Positions 26,720-35,551 of a DNA stretch of 64,000 nucleotides are shown piece by piece. This DNA is from SHAN690 sp038131955 (GTDB taxonomy: Bacteria > Bacteroidota > Bacteroidia > Flavobacteriales_G > Salibacteraceae), in contig JAYPQK010000002.1 in the NCBI GenBank assembly GCA_038131955.1, positions 372,001 through 436,000 on the forward strand, written 5' to 3'. Made by a program: the position numbers and the translations under genes. Under the pieces are notes generated by a model. The model was not told the origin of the DNA and did not search any database. It saw only the letters and a list, made by a program, of their open reading frames with translations. Position 1 is the first letter of the stretch; each line of letters begins with the position of its first letter.

Positions 26720-28390
26720 CTAAAACGGCACAGCCGCACGCAACGTCATTTCCTTCTCCAGTATCGGATGAAAAAAACGCAGCTGCTCTGCATGCAGATG
26801 AAGACGTGAATCTTTGTTTCCGTACAGATCATCTCCAACGATGGGAATGCCTAAACCCGAAGTATGTGCGGCGTGCACCCTTAGCTGATGGGTTCTTCCC
26901 GTGACCGGATAGAATCGGACGAGTGAACGACCGTCTGCCACCTCCACCAACTCCCAGATGGTTCTGGCTGGCTTACCGTGGTCGTAGCAGACCAACTGCC
27001 TTGGACGATCATGGAAATCGACTCGCAAAGGCAAATTGATCTCCCCTCCCTTTTCGGTCAACTCCCCTTCAAGTAAAGCCACATATCGCTTCTTCACCGT
27101 TCGCTGCTCGAACTGCTGCTGGATCAGCTTATGTACGTCCTTGTTCTTCGCCACGAGCATGATGCCGGAGGTGCTCATATCGAGTCGATGTACCACCAGA
27201 GGAGCATCGGCCTCGGGGTACCTTTCCCGCACCCTTGTATACACGGAATCCTGGATCTCCTTACCCGGAACGGAGAGGAATTCAGCGGGTTTATTCACCG
27301 CCAGCAAGTACTCGTCTTCATAAATGATGTCGAGTTCCTTGTCATTCTTCAACCCCTCGAGCATTTCATTGGGTTCGACCTCGAGTCCTTGGAGCATGTG
27401 CCCTAGTATCGGCTCGCACTTGCCGCGGCATGATGGATAGAATTGCTGGTGCTTTCGCACTTCAGAGCGCGGAGATCTTCCCCACCAGAACTCGGCCATG
27501 GCAATGGGTTGAAGGTCATGGAGGTAGGCATACTGCAGCAGCTTCGGTGCCGCGCACTCCCCTGCCCCTGCCGGAGGAATCCATCCTTCTCCATCGTCAA
27601 ATATGGAGAGCAAGGATCTCGAACTTCCCTTTCCATTCAAGAACCGGTATTGATCGAACATCCGAGCCTGTGTCTGTGAGGATAGATTCTTACGATCCTC
27701 TTTCAATCGCTGTATAGCGTCAAGCAGAGCGTCCAATTCGGACTTTGATCCTTCTATCACTTCCTTCCAGTGCTTCGCTAAGCGTTTGTAGGTGAATTGA
27801 TCATCCTTGCTTTCTTTCACCAGTGACGCTTCGAGCTGCTCGTACTCTTGGGGTCCGAGTTTACCTTCAGCCTCCTTCCTCCGAAGCTTTCGAGCCTTCT
27901 TCCCTTCTTTGATCTTTGCTCTAGCCTCAGTCAGTTCCCTTTCGCTTTGATCAAGGTGCTTCTGATAGTCTTCTCTTTTCAATCGCAATTCGGGAGCGTT
28001 CTTACGTGCTTCGATCTCGGCGGTTAGCTGTTCAATCTTCTTCTCTTCTTGGCGAAAGAATCCATCCTGCGCTAGGATGTCGAACACGGGAGGAACAAAA
28101 GGTTTGTGGTGATTGCTATCGGCGAGTTTTCCTGAGAAAGCCACCAGAAAGCCTAGTTTACCCTGTGGGTCTTTGACCACCAACACCCCGAACATGATCC
28201 CCGATGTTGAAGGTTCATCTCCAAGGAAGTCTTGGTTCCAATCTTGTTGCCGTATAAATCGCTGGAGTTGCTCGGCCGCTCTCAAGCTGAGTTCGTGTGG
28301 TTCGTAATAAAACGGATACGTGAACTTTCTCGGAAGTTCGACGGAAGAAACGTCGTCCTCAAATGCTATGAAACAGTCTGCTTGCCCCAC
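26720..28390 (-). CDS. RluA-family pseudouridine synthase with long N-terminal extension
   Basis: A 556-residue enzyme that turns uridine into pseudouridine in rRNA or tRNA. The catalytic domain is the C-terminal third (about residues 350-556): IIYEDEYLLAVNKPAEFLSV, the catalytic Asp in HRLDMSTSG, GRTHQLRVH and the closing LHLHAEQL. The N-terminal half (FTYPFYYEPHELSLRAAEQL, GVLVVKDPQGKLGFLVAFSG, then a charged coiled coil of about 130 residues) matches a subgroup known from Bacteroidota and some Gammaproteobacteria. The open frame extends to 28459, but GTG at 28390 (GQADCFIAFEDD) fits relatives, which begin close to this CF.PF motif. The start is therefore uncertain by 23 codons. Confidence 0.88.
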   Translation of the reverse strand: MGQADCFIAFEDDVSSVELPRKFTYPFYYEPHELSLRAAEQLQRFIRQQDWNQDFLGDEPSTSGIMFGVLVVKDPQGKLGFLVAFSGKLADSNHHKPFVPPVFDILAQDGFFRQEEKKIEQLTAEIEARKNAPELRLKREDYQKHLDQSERELTEARAKIKEGKKARKLRRKEAEGKLGPQEYEQLEASLVKESKDDQFTYKRLAKHWKEVIEGSKSELDALLDAIQRLKEDRKNLSSQTQARMFDQYRFLNGKGSSRSLLSIFDDGEGWIPPAGAGECAAPKLLQYAYLHDLQPIAMAEFWWGRSPRSEVRKHQQFYPSCRGKCEPILGHMLQGLEVEPNEMLEGLKNDKELDIIYEDEYLLAVNKPAEFLSVPGKEIQDSVYTRVRERYPEADAPLVVHRLDMSTSGIMLVAKNKDVHKLIQQQFEQRTVKKRYVALLEGELTEKGGEINLPLRVDFHDRPRQLVCYDHGKPARTIWELVEVADGRSLVRFYPVTGRTHQLRVHAAHTSGLGIPIVGDDLYGNKDSRLHLHAEQLRFFHPILEKEMTLRAAVPF

Positions 28391-28588
28391 TGAAATGCAA
28401 AGGAAGGAAGAAGATATGATCAGTATGGCGAAATTCAGAATTGTAGTGAGAATGAACACATCTCGCGATCGAATATTGGTCGGTCAATCAGAAATCCAAG
28501 CCAAATATCCACTGTAAAACCAATTACACCCTTGTAGAACATAGTTATAAGAAAGCCCTTTTATTGCCCAAATTTTAACCCTAATACT

Positions 28589-29020
28589 ATGTTTTCTAAA
28601 TCACTTTTCACTACCCTACTCATGCTTTCTTTTGGTCTCGTCTTTACTGCTTGCAACAAGGACAAGGAGCCGCCTACACTTATGCTTACGGTCGACCAAT
28701 CAGCCGCTAGTGTTGGTGACATGATCTCCGCCGACGTTTCTATGGAGGATGACAGAGATATAACGAACTACTATATTGAGGTTGTCGCTCTGGATCTGGA
28801 AGGCCAAAACAACCTTTACAATTTCGTACTTAAGAGCAGTGATGCTGAACCAGATTTTGAACCAGCGAAATCTTTTGATTTCACAAACCTAGAATATACC
28901 GTACCGGAAGTGGTGGGTTCAGATTCGTTGGTTGCGGGCTGGACTCTCAGATTCTATGCCTCCGTTCAGGACGAAAATGAAGAATCAGTGATTGAAACTG
29001 TTGATGTTACGATTGAATAA
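28589..29020 (+). CDS. Small lipoprotein with an Ig-like body
   Basis: A 143-residue lipoprotein with lipobox VFTAC (Cys22) followed by NKDKEPPTLML. The rest looks like one immunoglobulin-like beta domain (VDQSAASVGDMISADVSMED, VAGWTLRFYASVQDENEE, ending IETVDVTIE), of the type found in DUF4625-like lipoproteins of Bacteroidota. The family assignment is tentative. No enzyme motif. It is followed 80 bases later by a terminator, so it is transcribed alone. Confidence 0.75.
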   Translation: MFSKSLFTTLLMLSFGLVFTACNKDKEPPTLMLTVDQSAASVGDMISADVSMEDDRDITNYYIEVVALDLEGQNNLYNFVLKSSDAEPDFEPAKSFDFTNLEYTVPEVVGSDSLVAGWTLRFYASVQDENEESVIETVDVTIE

Positions 29021-29099
29021 TCAAGTCTGAGATTATAGACTCATCGCACCTTTGAATGCCGTGAGTTCAAAAACTCCCTTTTCGCCCAACAAGTGCAGA

Positions 29100-29127
29100 A
29101 GCTCGATCTCTCAGGATCGGGCTTTTG
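29100..29127 (+). terminator. Rho-independent terminator after the 28.6 kb lipoprotein
   Basis: Stem AGCTCGATC / GATCGGGCT (nine pairs, one G-U), six-base loop, then TTTTG. Confidence 0.8.
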
Positions 29128-29212
29128 CTTTGATTTAGATATAGACTTTTTGATCGATGCGACCCTCAAATGACTGAGTGAATCTTGCACAAACTCTTTT
29201 CATTTTGACAAG

Positions 29213-29572
29213 GATCCACTCCCCGTCCTACGCACGGATATCGGACTTCAATAAATGATCTGGTAAAACCTACTGGACAATGCGTTGAAATACAGTTCCA
29301 AAGAAGAAAGTAGCGAGATTCATTTGAGCTATGAAGAGACGGAGGATTGGCATGTGATCATATTGAGAGACAATGGTGTTGGTTTCCGAGAAGAAGAACA
29401 GGCATAGGCCTTTGGACTCTTTCAACGGCTCCACTCTTCTGAAGAGTTTGAAGGCTCAGGCGTAGGACTCGCTATTGTGAAGCGATCGCTAGACCAGCTG
29501 GAAGGCAAGGTCACGGTTCAATCCGAAGTGGGAGAAGGTTCAACGTTCACGGTGATGCTTCCGAAGAAGTAG
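29213..29572 (+). pseudogene. Histidine kinase remnant (HATPase domain only)
   Basis: In one continuous frame the translation matches the ATP-binding domain of a sensor kinase: N-box NLLDNALKYSSKEES, G1 box VIILRDNGVGF, F-box AFGLFQRLHSSEEFEG and G2 box GSGVGLAIVKRSL, ending GEGSTFTVMLPKK. Three in-frame stops interrupt it: TAA and TAA just before NLLDN, and TAG just before AFGLF. No dimerisation (HisKA) or sensor part is present upstream. GLFQRLH resembles the phytochrome/PAS-linked kinases of Bacteroidota. With three stops and no 5' half, this is a decayed gene. Confidence 0.85.
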
Positions 29573-29628
29573 TGCGCTAGTCAACCTTCCTGCGATTCTC
29601 ACCGTCTCTTTACCCTAGAGCCCCCATC

Positions 29629-31317
29629 ATGAATCACATCCTACTCACCTTCTTGATTTCACTATTGACCATTCCATCCCTTCAAGCGCAGATCGGATCG
29701 CTCTGGGTCCACTCCTACGGAGGCCCTATGTATCAAGCGGCCCAGCAGGTAGAGATGGATATGGCGGGCAACATCTACATTTCTGGTCAGTTTTATGGAG
29801 AAACAGATTTTGACCCCGGCATGGGTTCAGCTCTCTTAACGCCAAACAGCACAAACACCGAGTACTTTCTCAAGCTGGACAAGGATGGAGAATTTGTGTG
29901 GGTACGGCAGTTCGATCATTCGATTTCCAATGGCCAGATCGCTGTGCAAGACATACAGGCGACTTCCAATGGTATGGTTATCCTGATCTACGCTTCTGAC
30001 GGAATCGTTGACCTCGACCCAGACACCGCATCTAGTTTCCTTTTAGACGCAAGCGACCACCGTCCTTGCGCACTGGTCGCTCTCGATAGCAATGGCCATT
30101 TCTTATGGGCGCAAGCTCCACGGTCTACCAGCGACTTGACCTTCAGCTCAGCCATCGCGGTCGATGGTAATGACAACATCGCTTTGGTAGGCAAGTTCCA
30201 AGACTCGGTATACTTTGATTCCGTTTCCAGTGCCGTAGCTCTTCATACCACGGATCACAATCCTGGGTTCATGGCTTGGTATGCCCCTGACGGAACAGCC
30301 CTATCCGCGGCGCAGATCTCTCAAGGTTCCGGGAATCTACGTCCTGAGGGAATCACAGCCTCCTCAGATGGAAACTGGTTTGTCAGCGGAACCTTTCTAG
30401 GCGAAATGGATTTCGACGCAGGATCGGGAATTTCTCAAGATTCCGTTGACTACGGTGTGTTCACTCAAAAGATCGATGATCAAGGTAATCTGCAATGGGC
30501 TGCTTCTTGGAAAGACATTCAATGGCACCTAGGTCATGCAGCAGATGACAACGGAGGCGTGTATTTCTCTGGCGGATTGAATGGTATCGAAGCCGACTTG
30601 AACCCCGGAAGTGCAGTGAGCAATTGGACGGCGGACGGTTTCGATAGTTTCATTCTTCACTTGAACGAAAACGGGACCCTTTTGGACGAATTCGTCTTGG
30701 GGGGATCGGGCGACGGATTCATCTCAGATATCTGCAAGGATGCGAATGGTTCATTGATCGTATCAGGTTTATACACAGATACCGTGCAGCTTGAAGCACA
30801 ATCCACGAATCCCGCAAACATCGTGTCAAATGGAGAGCAAGACCTGTTGTTGTTTGTCCTACACCCCAACCTCGAACTCAATTGGGTCGAATCCCATGGC
30901 GGTTCGGGAAATGATGTTGGATATACAGTAGATGCGCATGAGAATGGAGATTTCGTACTCGTAGGCAATGCTTCCGACACCTTTGACCTTTTCGGAACCA
31001 CCTTTGAGTCAGCTGGAAATCGCGATGCCTATGTGGTTCATATCACTCCAACTCAGATCGGTATTGAAGAGGGTTGGCAGACCAATGAACTCCAAGTATA
31101 TCCGAATCCGACATCGGGCTTCGTTCACCTCTCCCATCCTGAGGCCCTTCATTCCATTTCGGTGGTTGATCGTTTTGGGAGGGTAGTGACCCAAGTCAAC
31201 CAGCCCGTTTCTTCCCTTGACCTGAAGCATCTTGAGGCCGGAACTTATATGATCCGCGTATCGACCCGATCAGGCGAAATACTGACGAAGCGGATCGTAC
31301 TGATCGATGCTCAATAA
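29629..31317 (+). CDS. T9SS-secreted beta-propeller-like protein
   Basis: A 562-residue exported protein: signal peptide (HILLTFLISLLTIPSLQAQ), then repeated blades of the SBBP/delta-60 kind with the recurring pattern D..GN.Y.SG.F.G..DFDPG (ISGQFYGETDFDPG, ALVGKFQDSVYFD, VSGTFLGEMDFDAG, FSGGLNGIEADLNPG, VSGLYTDTVQLEA). Residues about 488-562 are a type A T9SS sorting domain (LQVYPNPTSGFVHLSHPEA, LEAGTYMIRVSTRSG, TKRIVLI). So it is delivered to the cell surface or medium by type IX secretion. No enzymatic site is visible. It shares its opening style with the N-terminal part of the giant protein at 36.8 kb. Confidence 0.88.
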   Translation: MNHILLTFLISLLTIPSLQAQIGSLWVHSYGGPMYQAAQQVEMDMAGNIYISGQFYGETDFDPGMGSALLTPNSTNTEYFLKLDKDGEFVWVRQFDHSISNGQIAVQDIQATSNGMVILIYASDGIVDLDPDTASSFLLDASDHRPCALVALDSNGHFLWAQAPRSTSDLTFSSAIAVDGNDNIALVGKFQDSVYFDSVSSAVALHTTDHNPGFMAWYAPDGTALSAAQISQGSGNLRPEGITASSDGNWFVSGTFLGEMDFDAGSGISQDSVDYGVFTQKIDDQGNLQWAASWKDIQWHLGHAADDNGGVYFSGGLNGIEADLNPGSAVSNWTADGFDSFILHLNENGTLLDEFVLGGSGDGFISDICKDANGSLIVSGLYTDTVQLEAQSTNPANIVSNGEQDLLLFVLHPNLELNWVESHGGSGNDVGYTVDAHENGDFVLVGNASDTFDLFGTTFESAGNRDAYVVHITPTQIGIEEGWQTNELQVYPNPTSGFVHLSHPEALHSISVVDRFGRVVTQVNQPVSSLDLKHLEAGTYMIRVSTRSGEILTKRIVLIDAQ

Positions 31318-31341
31318 AAAAAGGGCTGCCGAAGCAGCCCT
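31315..31341 (-). terminator. Rho-independent terminator of the ppdK remnant
   Basis: On the minus strand AGGGCTGC-TTCG-GCAGCCCT (eight perfect pairs, UUCG loop), followed by seven Ts. It overlaps the last bases of the convergent T9SS gene. Confidence 0.9.
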
Positions 31342-31363
31342 GTATTCATGGTTTGTGGTTAAG

Positions 31364-31879
31364 TCAGGAATTTCTGAGCGTCGATTGCGCAGAGGCCAAT
31401 CTTGCGATCGGAACTCGGTATGGCGAGCAACTCACGTAGTTCAAGCCGGTGCGGTAGCGGAAGTCGATCGACTTCGGTTCGCCGCCATGCTCACCACAGA
31501 CTCCCAGTTTCAGGCTTGGGTTGATACCCCTACCCTTTTCGGATGCCATGGTAACCAATTGTCCTACTCCTTCTTGATCCAAGACCTCGAATGGATCGAC
31601 ACTCAGGATACCCTTCTCTATGTAGATCGGTAAGAACTTACCTGCGTCATCTCGAGAGTAGCCAAATGTCATCTGGGTCAAGTCATTCGTTCCGAAAGAG
31701 AAGAACTCAGCTCGATTAACGATCAAGTCAGCCGTCAACGCTGCCCTTGGGATCTCAATCATCGTTCCGACCTTATAGTCGATCTTATCGCCACGCTCTT
31801 CGAAGACCTTCTCGGCTGTATTGCGGATGATCTCTTCTTGCATCGCGAACTCTTTGACGAACGTGAAGCGAACAGTACC
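31364..31879 (-). pseudogene. ppdK: Pyruvate phosphate dikinase, C-terminal fragment
   Basis: The last 160 or so residues of a PEP-utilising TIM-barrel domain: KVGTMIEIPRAALTAD, EFFSFGTNDLTQMTFGYSRD (phosphoenolpyruvate-binding), KLGVCGEHGGEPKSIDF with the catalytic Cys, and the usual ending LNYVSCSPYRVPIARLASAQ. The whole enzyme is about 880-910 residues; the ATP-grasp and phosphohistidine domains are missing. In frame, a TAG at 31880-31882 lies three codons before the first recognisable residues (VRFTFVKEFAMQEE). The stop and terminator are intact, so the 3' end was kept and the 5' 80 percent lost. Confidence 0.9.
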
Positions 31880-32002
31880 CTATGAAAGAGAGCTCCGACC
31901 AAGCACTTCGTCAGATTTAATGCGGCATCCATTGATCATTAAGAACTGAATATTGAGAATTAAGAATTGAATATTGAGAATTATATTGAATTATATTGCT
32001 GC

Positions 32003-32626
32003 ATGGAAGTCGTCATCGAACACCTTAAAAGAGACCAGCCATTAGTACCTGTATTGGAGACCACTCCCCTGCGCATGCCTAGGTTGAATGATGATGTCTA
32101 TCTCCAATTGCTCAAGGCCATTGTGGAGCAGCAATTGAGCACCAAAGCAGCGGCTACGATCTGGGGGCGCTTCCGGCAGCTTTTTGACGACTATCCCCAT
32201 CCTGAGGTCGTGTTGGATCATGACGTGGAGGTCTTTCGCGGTGCTGGGCTTTCCTACCAGAAGGCTGGGTATATCCAAAACATCGCGCGATTTGCTCAGA
32301 AGGATGGATTGAGTAAAACGCATATAGACTCGTTGAGCGACCAGGAGGTGTTGAACCACTTGACCCAGATCAAAGGCGTTGGCAGATGGACGGCTGAGAT
32401 GATCCTGATGTTCTCCTTGGGCAGACCCGATGTCTTTCCTGTGGACGACCTTATCATTCGCAATGCGATGATCCGCATCTATGATGTCACCAGTGAGAAA
32501 AGACAACTCTACCGCGACCTAGAAGCGATCGCCGAGCGCTGGAGTCCCTATCGCAGCTATGCCTGCTTCATCCTGTGGGACTATTACGAAGGACAAGTCA
32601 TGGGCAGAGAGCTTTATGGAGGGTGA
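32003..32626 (+). CDS. DNA-3-methyladenine glycosylase II (AlkA-like)
   Basis: A 207-residue helix-hairpin-helix base-excision enzyme that removes alkylated purines from DNA. The HhH motif is QIKGVGRWTAEM (about residues 122-134), followed by the catalytic Asp region VFPVDDLIIRNAM (Asp148 or Asp149). AIVEQQLSTKAAATIWGRF is the AlkA fingerprint helix. The start at 32003 (MEVVIEHLKRDQP) is preferred over the open frame from 31967, because the extra residues come from an AT-rich phrase repeat (GAATTGAATATTGAG) that abuts the gene. It lacks the N-terminal TBP-like domain of Escherichia coli AlkA. Confidence 0.9.
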   Translation: MEVVIEHLKRDQPLVPVLETTPLRMPRLNDDVYLQLLKAIVEQQLSTKAAATIWGRFRQLFDDYPHPEVVLDHDVEVFRGAGLSYQKAGYIQNIARFAQKDGLSKTHIDSLSDQEVLNHLTQIKGVGRWTAEMILMFSLGRPDVFPVDDLIIRNAMIRIYDVTSEKRQLYRDLEAIAERWSPYRSYACFILWDYYEGQVMGRELYGG

Positions 32627-32965
32627 GGATCGATTTTCAACCGAGGAGCGCCAGCGACGAGCTCAGTGACTGAGCGAAAGCGAAGGAGCTAATGTTTAAT
32701 TGAGGATCTGCTTAATTGGGTACTCGATTTTCGATTTGAGAAAGCTTCAACAGATGCTTGAACCTCCTTTCCGTTAGCCGCAACAGATGCCGAAACAATC
32801 GTTTCGGCAAGCTTCAACAGACCCTGAAACGAGTTCAGGGCAACCATTCACTTAAGACAGGTTCGTGTATAGAGGACGGTCATGCCGAACCTGCCTGCCG
32901 GCAGGCAGACTCGTTTCGGCATCTGTTGAAGCCAGTAGATAAGGTAATTCGGGCGCAGCCGACAG
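32627..32965. repeat. Palindromic repeat block left of the beta-glucanase cassette
   Basis: No gene. At 32811-32932 lies a 122-base unit with terminal inverted repeats GCTTCAACAG...CTGTTGAAGC. It contains hairpins CCCTGAA-ACGAG-TTCAGGG and ATGCCGAA...TTCGGCAT, the latter split by an 18-base palindrome CTGCCTGCCGGCAGGCAG. A further hairpin TGCCGAAAC-AATC-GTTTCGGCA (32788-32809) and a third CTTCAACAGATG phrase (32745) precede it. An inverted relative of the whole unit is at 36613-36714. Confidence 0.9.
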
Positions 32966-34033
32966 CTACTCCACCACCAACCTCTCTGTGAGCACCTCAC
33001 CCTCAGGGCTCATGGCTTGTACGATGTACATTCCTTGCTCGAGGGATGACGTGTCCAGACGGTGGAGACGAGTGACATTGCCTTCTTGCGAAACCAACTT
33101 GCCGTCTAGGGAATTCACGGAGATAGAGCCTCCTTGGAAGTTGGGCGGAAGATTCACTTGCACCCCTCCGTTCGATGGGTTTGGAAACAACTCAAATCCT
33201 TGCTCTCCTTTTTCTTCTACTCCGGTGGGTAACTCTTGGTAGACGCGCACGTAGTCGATGACCATGTTGCTTTCGGTGAAACTCGCTTGGATGCTTGGTT
33301 GAATGGCAATGTTGAGCAGGAGGTACTGTGGCTTATCGAAGGGCCAGGTCTCGGCATTCTTGACCTGAGGCTCGTACGTGTAGTGTACATCGCCGTCGAT
33401 GCTGAACTCGATCTTGTCTTCGGTCCATTCCATGGCGTAGATGTGATAGGTGTTGGACACATCGTCGAGCATCACGCCGCCTACATTGACGGTAGCTCCA
33501 TAGGATGAAGGAGTATGGATGGCGCTGGAGACATAGTTTTGATTCGTACCCCAGTGTTCCATGATGTCGATCTCGCCACAGGCGGGCCAACCGGTAGTAC
33601 CGTGGGTGGGTTGCCAATAAGCTCCGGGTTCGCTGATGTTTCTTCCCAGCGTCCAGATCGCAGGCCATGTTCCTACCCCAAAAGGCAAGGCAGCACGCAC
33701 CTCTACCCGACCGTAGGTAAAGGCAAACTTTGAATTGAGTCGTGCCGAGGTATGTTCCTTGGTCACCCCTTGGTCTGTGAAGGTCTCTTTGATCGCCTTG
33801 ATGTAGAGATAGCCGTCCTGATAAAACGAGTTTTCCACCCGATCGGTGTAGTGCTGGATCTCGCTGTTGTACCAGCTATTTCCATTGGGCAATTGGGTTT
33901 GGTGGTACCATTTAGAGGTGTCGATCATCCCCGAGCCGTCGCCTTCATCAGACCAGACCAACGTGTTGAATTCTTGAGCATGCATCGCGCTTAGAAAAAC
34001 CACAGTGACGATGAGTGATACAATCTTCTTCAT
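32966..34033 (-). CDS. GH16 beta-1,3-glucanase (laminarinase-like) with T9SS sorting domain
   Basis: A 355-residue secreted glycoside hydrolase that cuts internal beta-1,3 (or mixed-linkage) glucan bonds with retention. Signal peptide to MHAQ, then the GH16 jelly roll with the catalytic ExDxxE motif as EIDIMEHWG (Glu154 nucleophile, Asp156, Glu159 acid/base). Substrate cleft residues are visible in FGVGTWPAIWTLGRNISEPG and YHIYAMEWTEDKIEFSIDG. Residues about 275-355 are a T9SS type A sorting domain (FELFPNPSNGGVQVNLPP, LEQGMYIVQAMS). So the enzyme is on the cell surface or released. It forms a same-strand cassette with the two GH17 genes upstream. Confidence 0.94.
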   Translation of the reverse strand: MKKIVSLIVTVVFLSAMHAQEFNTLVWSDEGDGSGMIDTSKWYHQTQLPNGNSWYNSEIQHYTDRVENSFYQDGYLYIKAIKETFTDQGVTKEHTSARLNSKFAFTYGRVEVRAALPFGVGTWPAIWTLGRNISEPGAYWQPTHGTTGWPACGEIDIMEHWGTNQNYVSSAIHTPSSYGATVNVGGVMLDDVSNTYHIYAMEWTEDKIEFSIDGDVHYTYEPQVKNAETWPFDKPQYLLLNIAIQPSIQASFTESNMVIDYVRVYQELPTGVEEKGEQGFELFPNPSNGGVQVNLPPNFQGGSISVNSLDGKLVSQEGNVTRLHRLDTSSLEQGMYIVQAMSPEGEVLTERLVVE

Positions 34034-34051
34034 TCCGTTTGCTTTGAGCAT

Positions 34052-34550
34052 ACAAGATACATATTGTATTTTAGACTAAAAGCTGAAGCTTTTTTAAAGA
34101 TTCAAGAGTAAAGAATAAAGAATAAAGATAGTGTCAACACTAATCAGGCAAGGGCAAGTGGGTGGTGGGTTAATTTGGCAAAGAGCTCTATCGGAATCGT
34201 CTTTCCCCTCTTGAGAGGGGTGGACCACGCCAACGGCGTGGGACGGGGTGTGTTCTTTCGCGGTAGACACACGTCGGGCCTAACAATGAAAATTAGTGCT
34301 TTCGCTCAGGACAGGCCGCTCGCCCCTGGACTCCCTGCCCGTCCGGTCAGGCGGGCGCTCGGGGTGACACCCTCACATGCGTTCGAGCGAGCAACCCAAC
34401 GAAAGCATAGCTAAAATTGAGAATAAAGCCAGATTAATCTCAAATCCATTGAGATTGAAGTTGAGATTGAGATTGCAGTTAATCTCTAGTCTTCTCCCGC
34501 AGGGATGCCTATTGCCCTGCTTTACATGAATATTGATCATTGAGTATTGA
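34052..34550. repeat. Repeat-filled spacer between GH16 and GH17 genes
   Basis: About 500 bases with no gene. In order: AAGAATAAAGAATAAAGATA (34108); CCCCTCTTGAGAGGGGTGG and CCACGCCAACGGCGTGG hairpin (34206-34236); a unit at about 34308-34393 (GGCCGCTCGCCCCTGGACTC, a palindromic insert GCCCGTCCGGTCAGGCGGGC, GGGGTGACACCCTCACATGC) that recurs inverted at 43873-43933; GAGATTGAAGTTGAGATTGA (34450); AGTCTTCTCCCGCAGGGATG (34488), related to 13450; and ATTGATCATTGAGTATTGAT (34530). Confidence 0.85.
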
Positions 34551-35456
34551 TCATTGCGCAAGGCGCCTTGCGCTCTTGCGCTTCCGATCAACCCCATAAA
34601 TCCCCCAATGCTTCTCAGGTTCCAATGGATCATCGCTGCCTTTCCAGTTCTCGTCGAAGGCTTCGAAGACGAAGCATAGCACGTCCTCTTCCCTGCTCCA
34701 GTTGGTGAGTTGCTCTAGGTAAATGTCCTGCAGTTCTTGGCTGGCGTTGTGCGGTTCAATGCCGCGACCGTTGGAGTTGGTGGTCCAGCCGGCTTCGGTG
34801 ATCACCACTAGAGTTTCCGGGTATTTATTGACTACATCGTAATAGTTCTGTCGGGTATAGCCCAATGCCTCGTCGATGGTCTTGTACTCCCACACTGGAT
34901 AGGTATGGATGGAGATGAAGTCCAAGACTTCTACTAGCGGCTCCAACTTAGTGATCCACGGCAGCCAGTTCTCACAGAACGTGACCGGCCTATCGCAATG
35001 GGATTTCACGTATTGAGCCATTTCCACCATGCGCTCTACGGGGATCAAGTGATCGGTCCAGTCGACCGTTGCTTCGTTGCCGATCGACACCGAGAAGATG
35101 CAGTCGCCATACCGTTCGGTCATTTGGACCAAGGCCTTCATGCGAGCGTCATTCTGCACTCTGTTCTTTGCCAATTGCTCTTCCGAATAATCAGCTCCCC
35201 ATGGACAGTTAGGATTATTCACCTCAGCGCCCACGTAGGCTCCGAGCATGACCTCGAAGTCCATGTCCTCCTTTTCGATCACCTCAAACACCCGCTCCGC
35301 ATGCTCGTCACAGTCGTAGAGTCGCAGGTACTTCCAGTCCTTTTGCAAGATCCGAAGGTCCTCGCGCACTTGATCGTAGGTCGGGAAGGTCTGGGTATCG
35401 GGACTCTGACCGTCTCGGAAACCGGAGTAGCAGATGGCTGGGGAGTTTTGGAACAT
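34551..35456 (-). CDS. GH17 family beta-1,3-glucanase-like hydrolase
   Basis: A 301-residue TIM-barrel enzyme of GH17, which acts on beta-1,3-glucans such as laminarin or forms linkages by transglycosylation. Acid/base Glu128 lies in SVSIGNEATV, and the nucleophile Glu221 in VVITEAGWTT. The start of the barrel is ICYSGFRDGQSPDTQTFPTY. No signal peptide is visible, so it is predicted to be cytosolic or periplasmic by an unknown route. This suggests it handles imported oligosaccharides, while the GH16 enzyme works outside. Same strand as the neighbouring GH17 and GH16 genes. Confidence 0.9.
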   Translation of the reverse strand: MFQNSPAICYSGFRDGQSPDTQTFPTYDQVREDLRILQKDWKYLRLYDCDEHAERVFEVIEKEDMDFEVMLGAYVGAEVNNPNCPWGADYSEEQLAKNRVQNDARMKALVQMTERYGDCIFSVSIGNEATVDWTDHLIPVERMVEMAQYVKSHCDRPVTFCENWLPWITKLEPLVEVLDFISIHTYPVWEYKTIDEALGYTRQNYYDVVNKYPETLVVITEAGWTTNSNGRGIEPHNASQELQDIYLEQLTNWSREEDVLCFVFEAFDENWKGSDDPLEPEKHWGIYGVDRKRKSARRLAQ

Positions 35457-35518
35457 ATATGGTAGTAATTGAACTTCTCGGTTCTAAATTGATGTGTGGT
35501 CGAGCTTTCAGTGGAATC

Positions 35519-35551
35519 TCCTGATAGCTGATAGCTGATGGCTGACGGCTT
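35519..35551. repeat. AGCTGATGGCTGACGGC phrase between the GH17 genes
   Basis: The GH17-GH17 spacer has CTGATAGCTGATAGCTGATG followed by GCTGACGGCT. The same phrase occurs at 59244-59280, and in inverted form at 42672-42704. Confidence 0.7.

Noticed and set aside
25232..26720. Complete integrative element at tRNA-Asp
   Set aside because: No integrase and no second copy of the tRNA 3' end was found in the window; only the Fic gene looks foreign.
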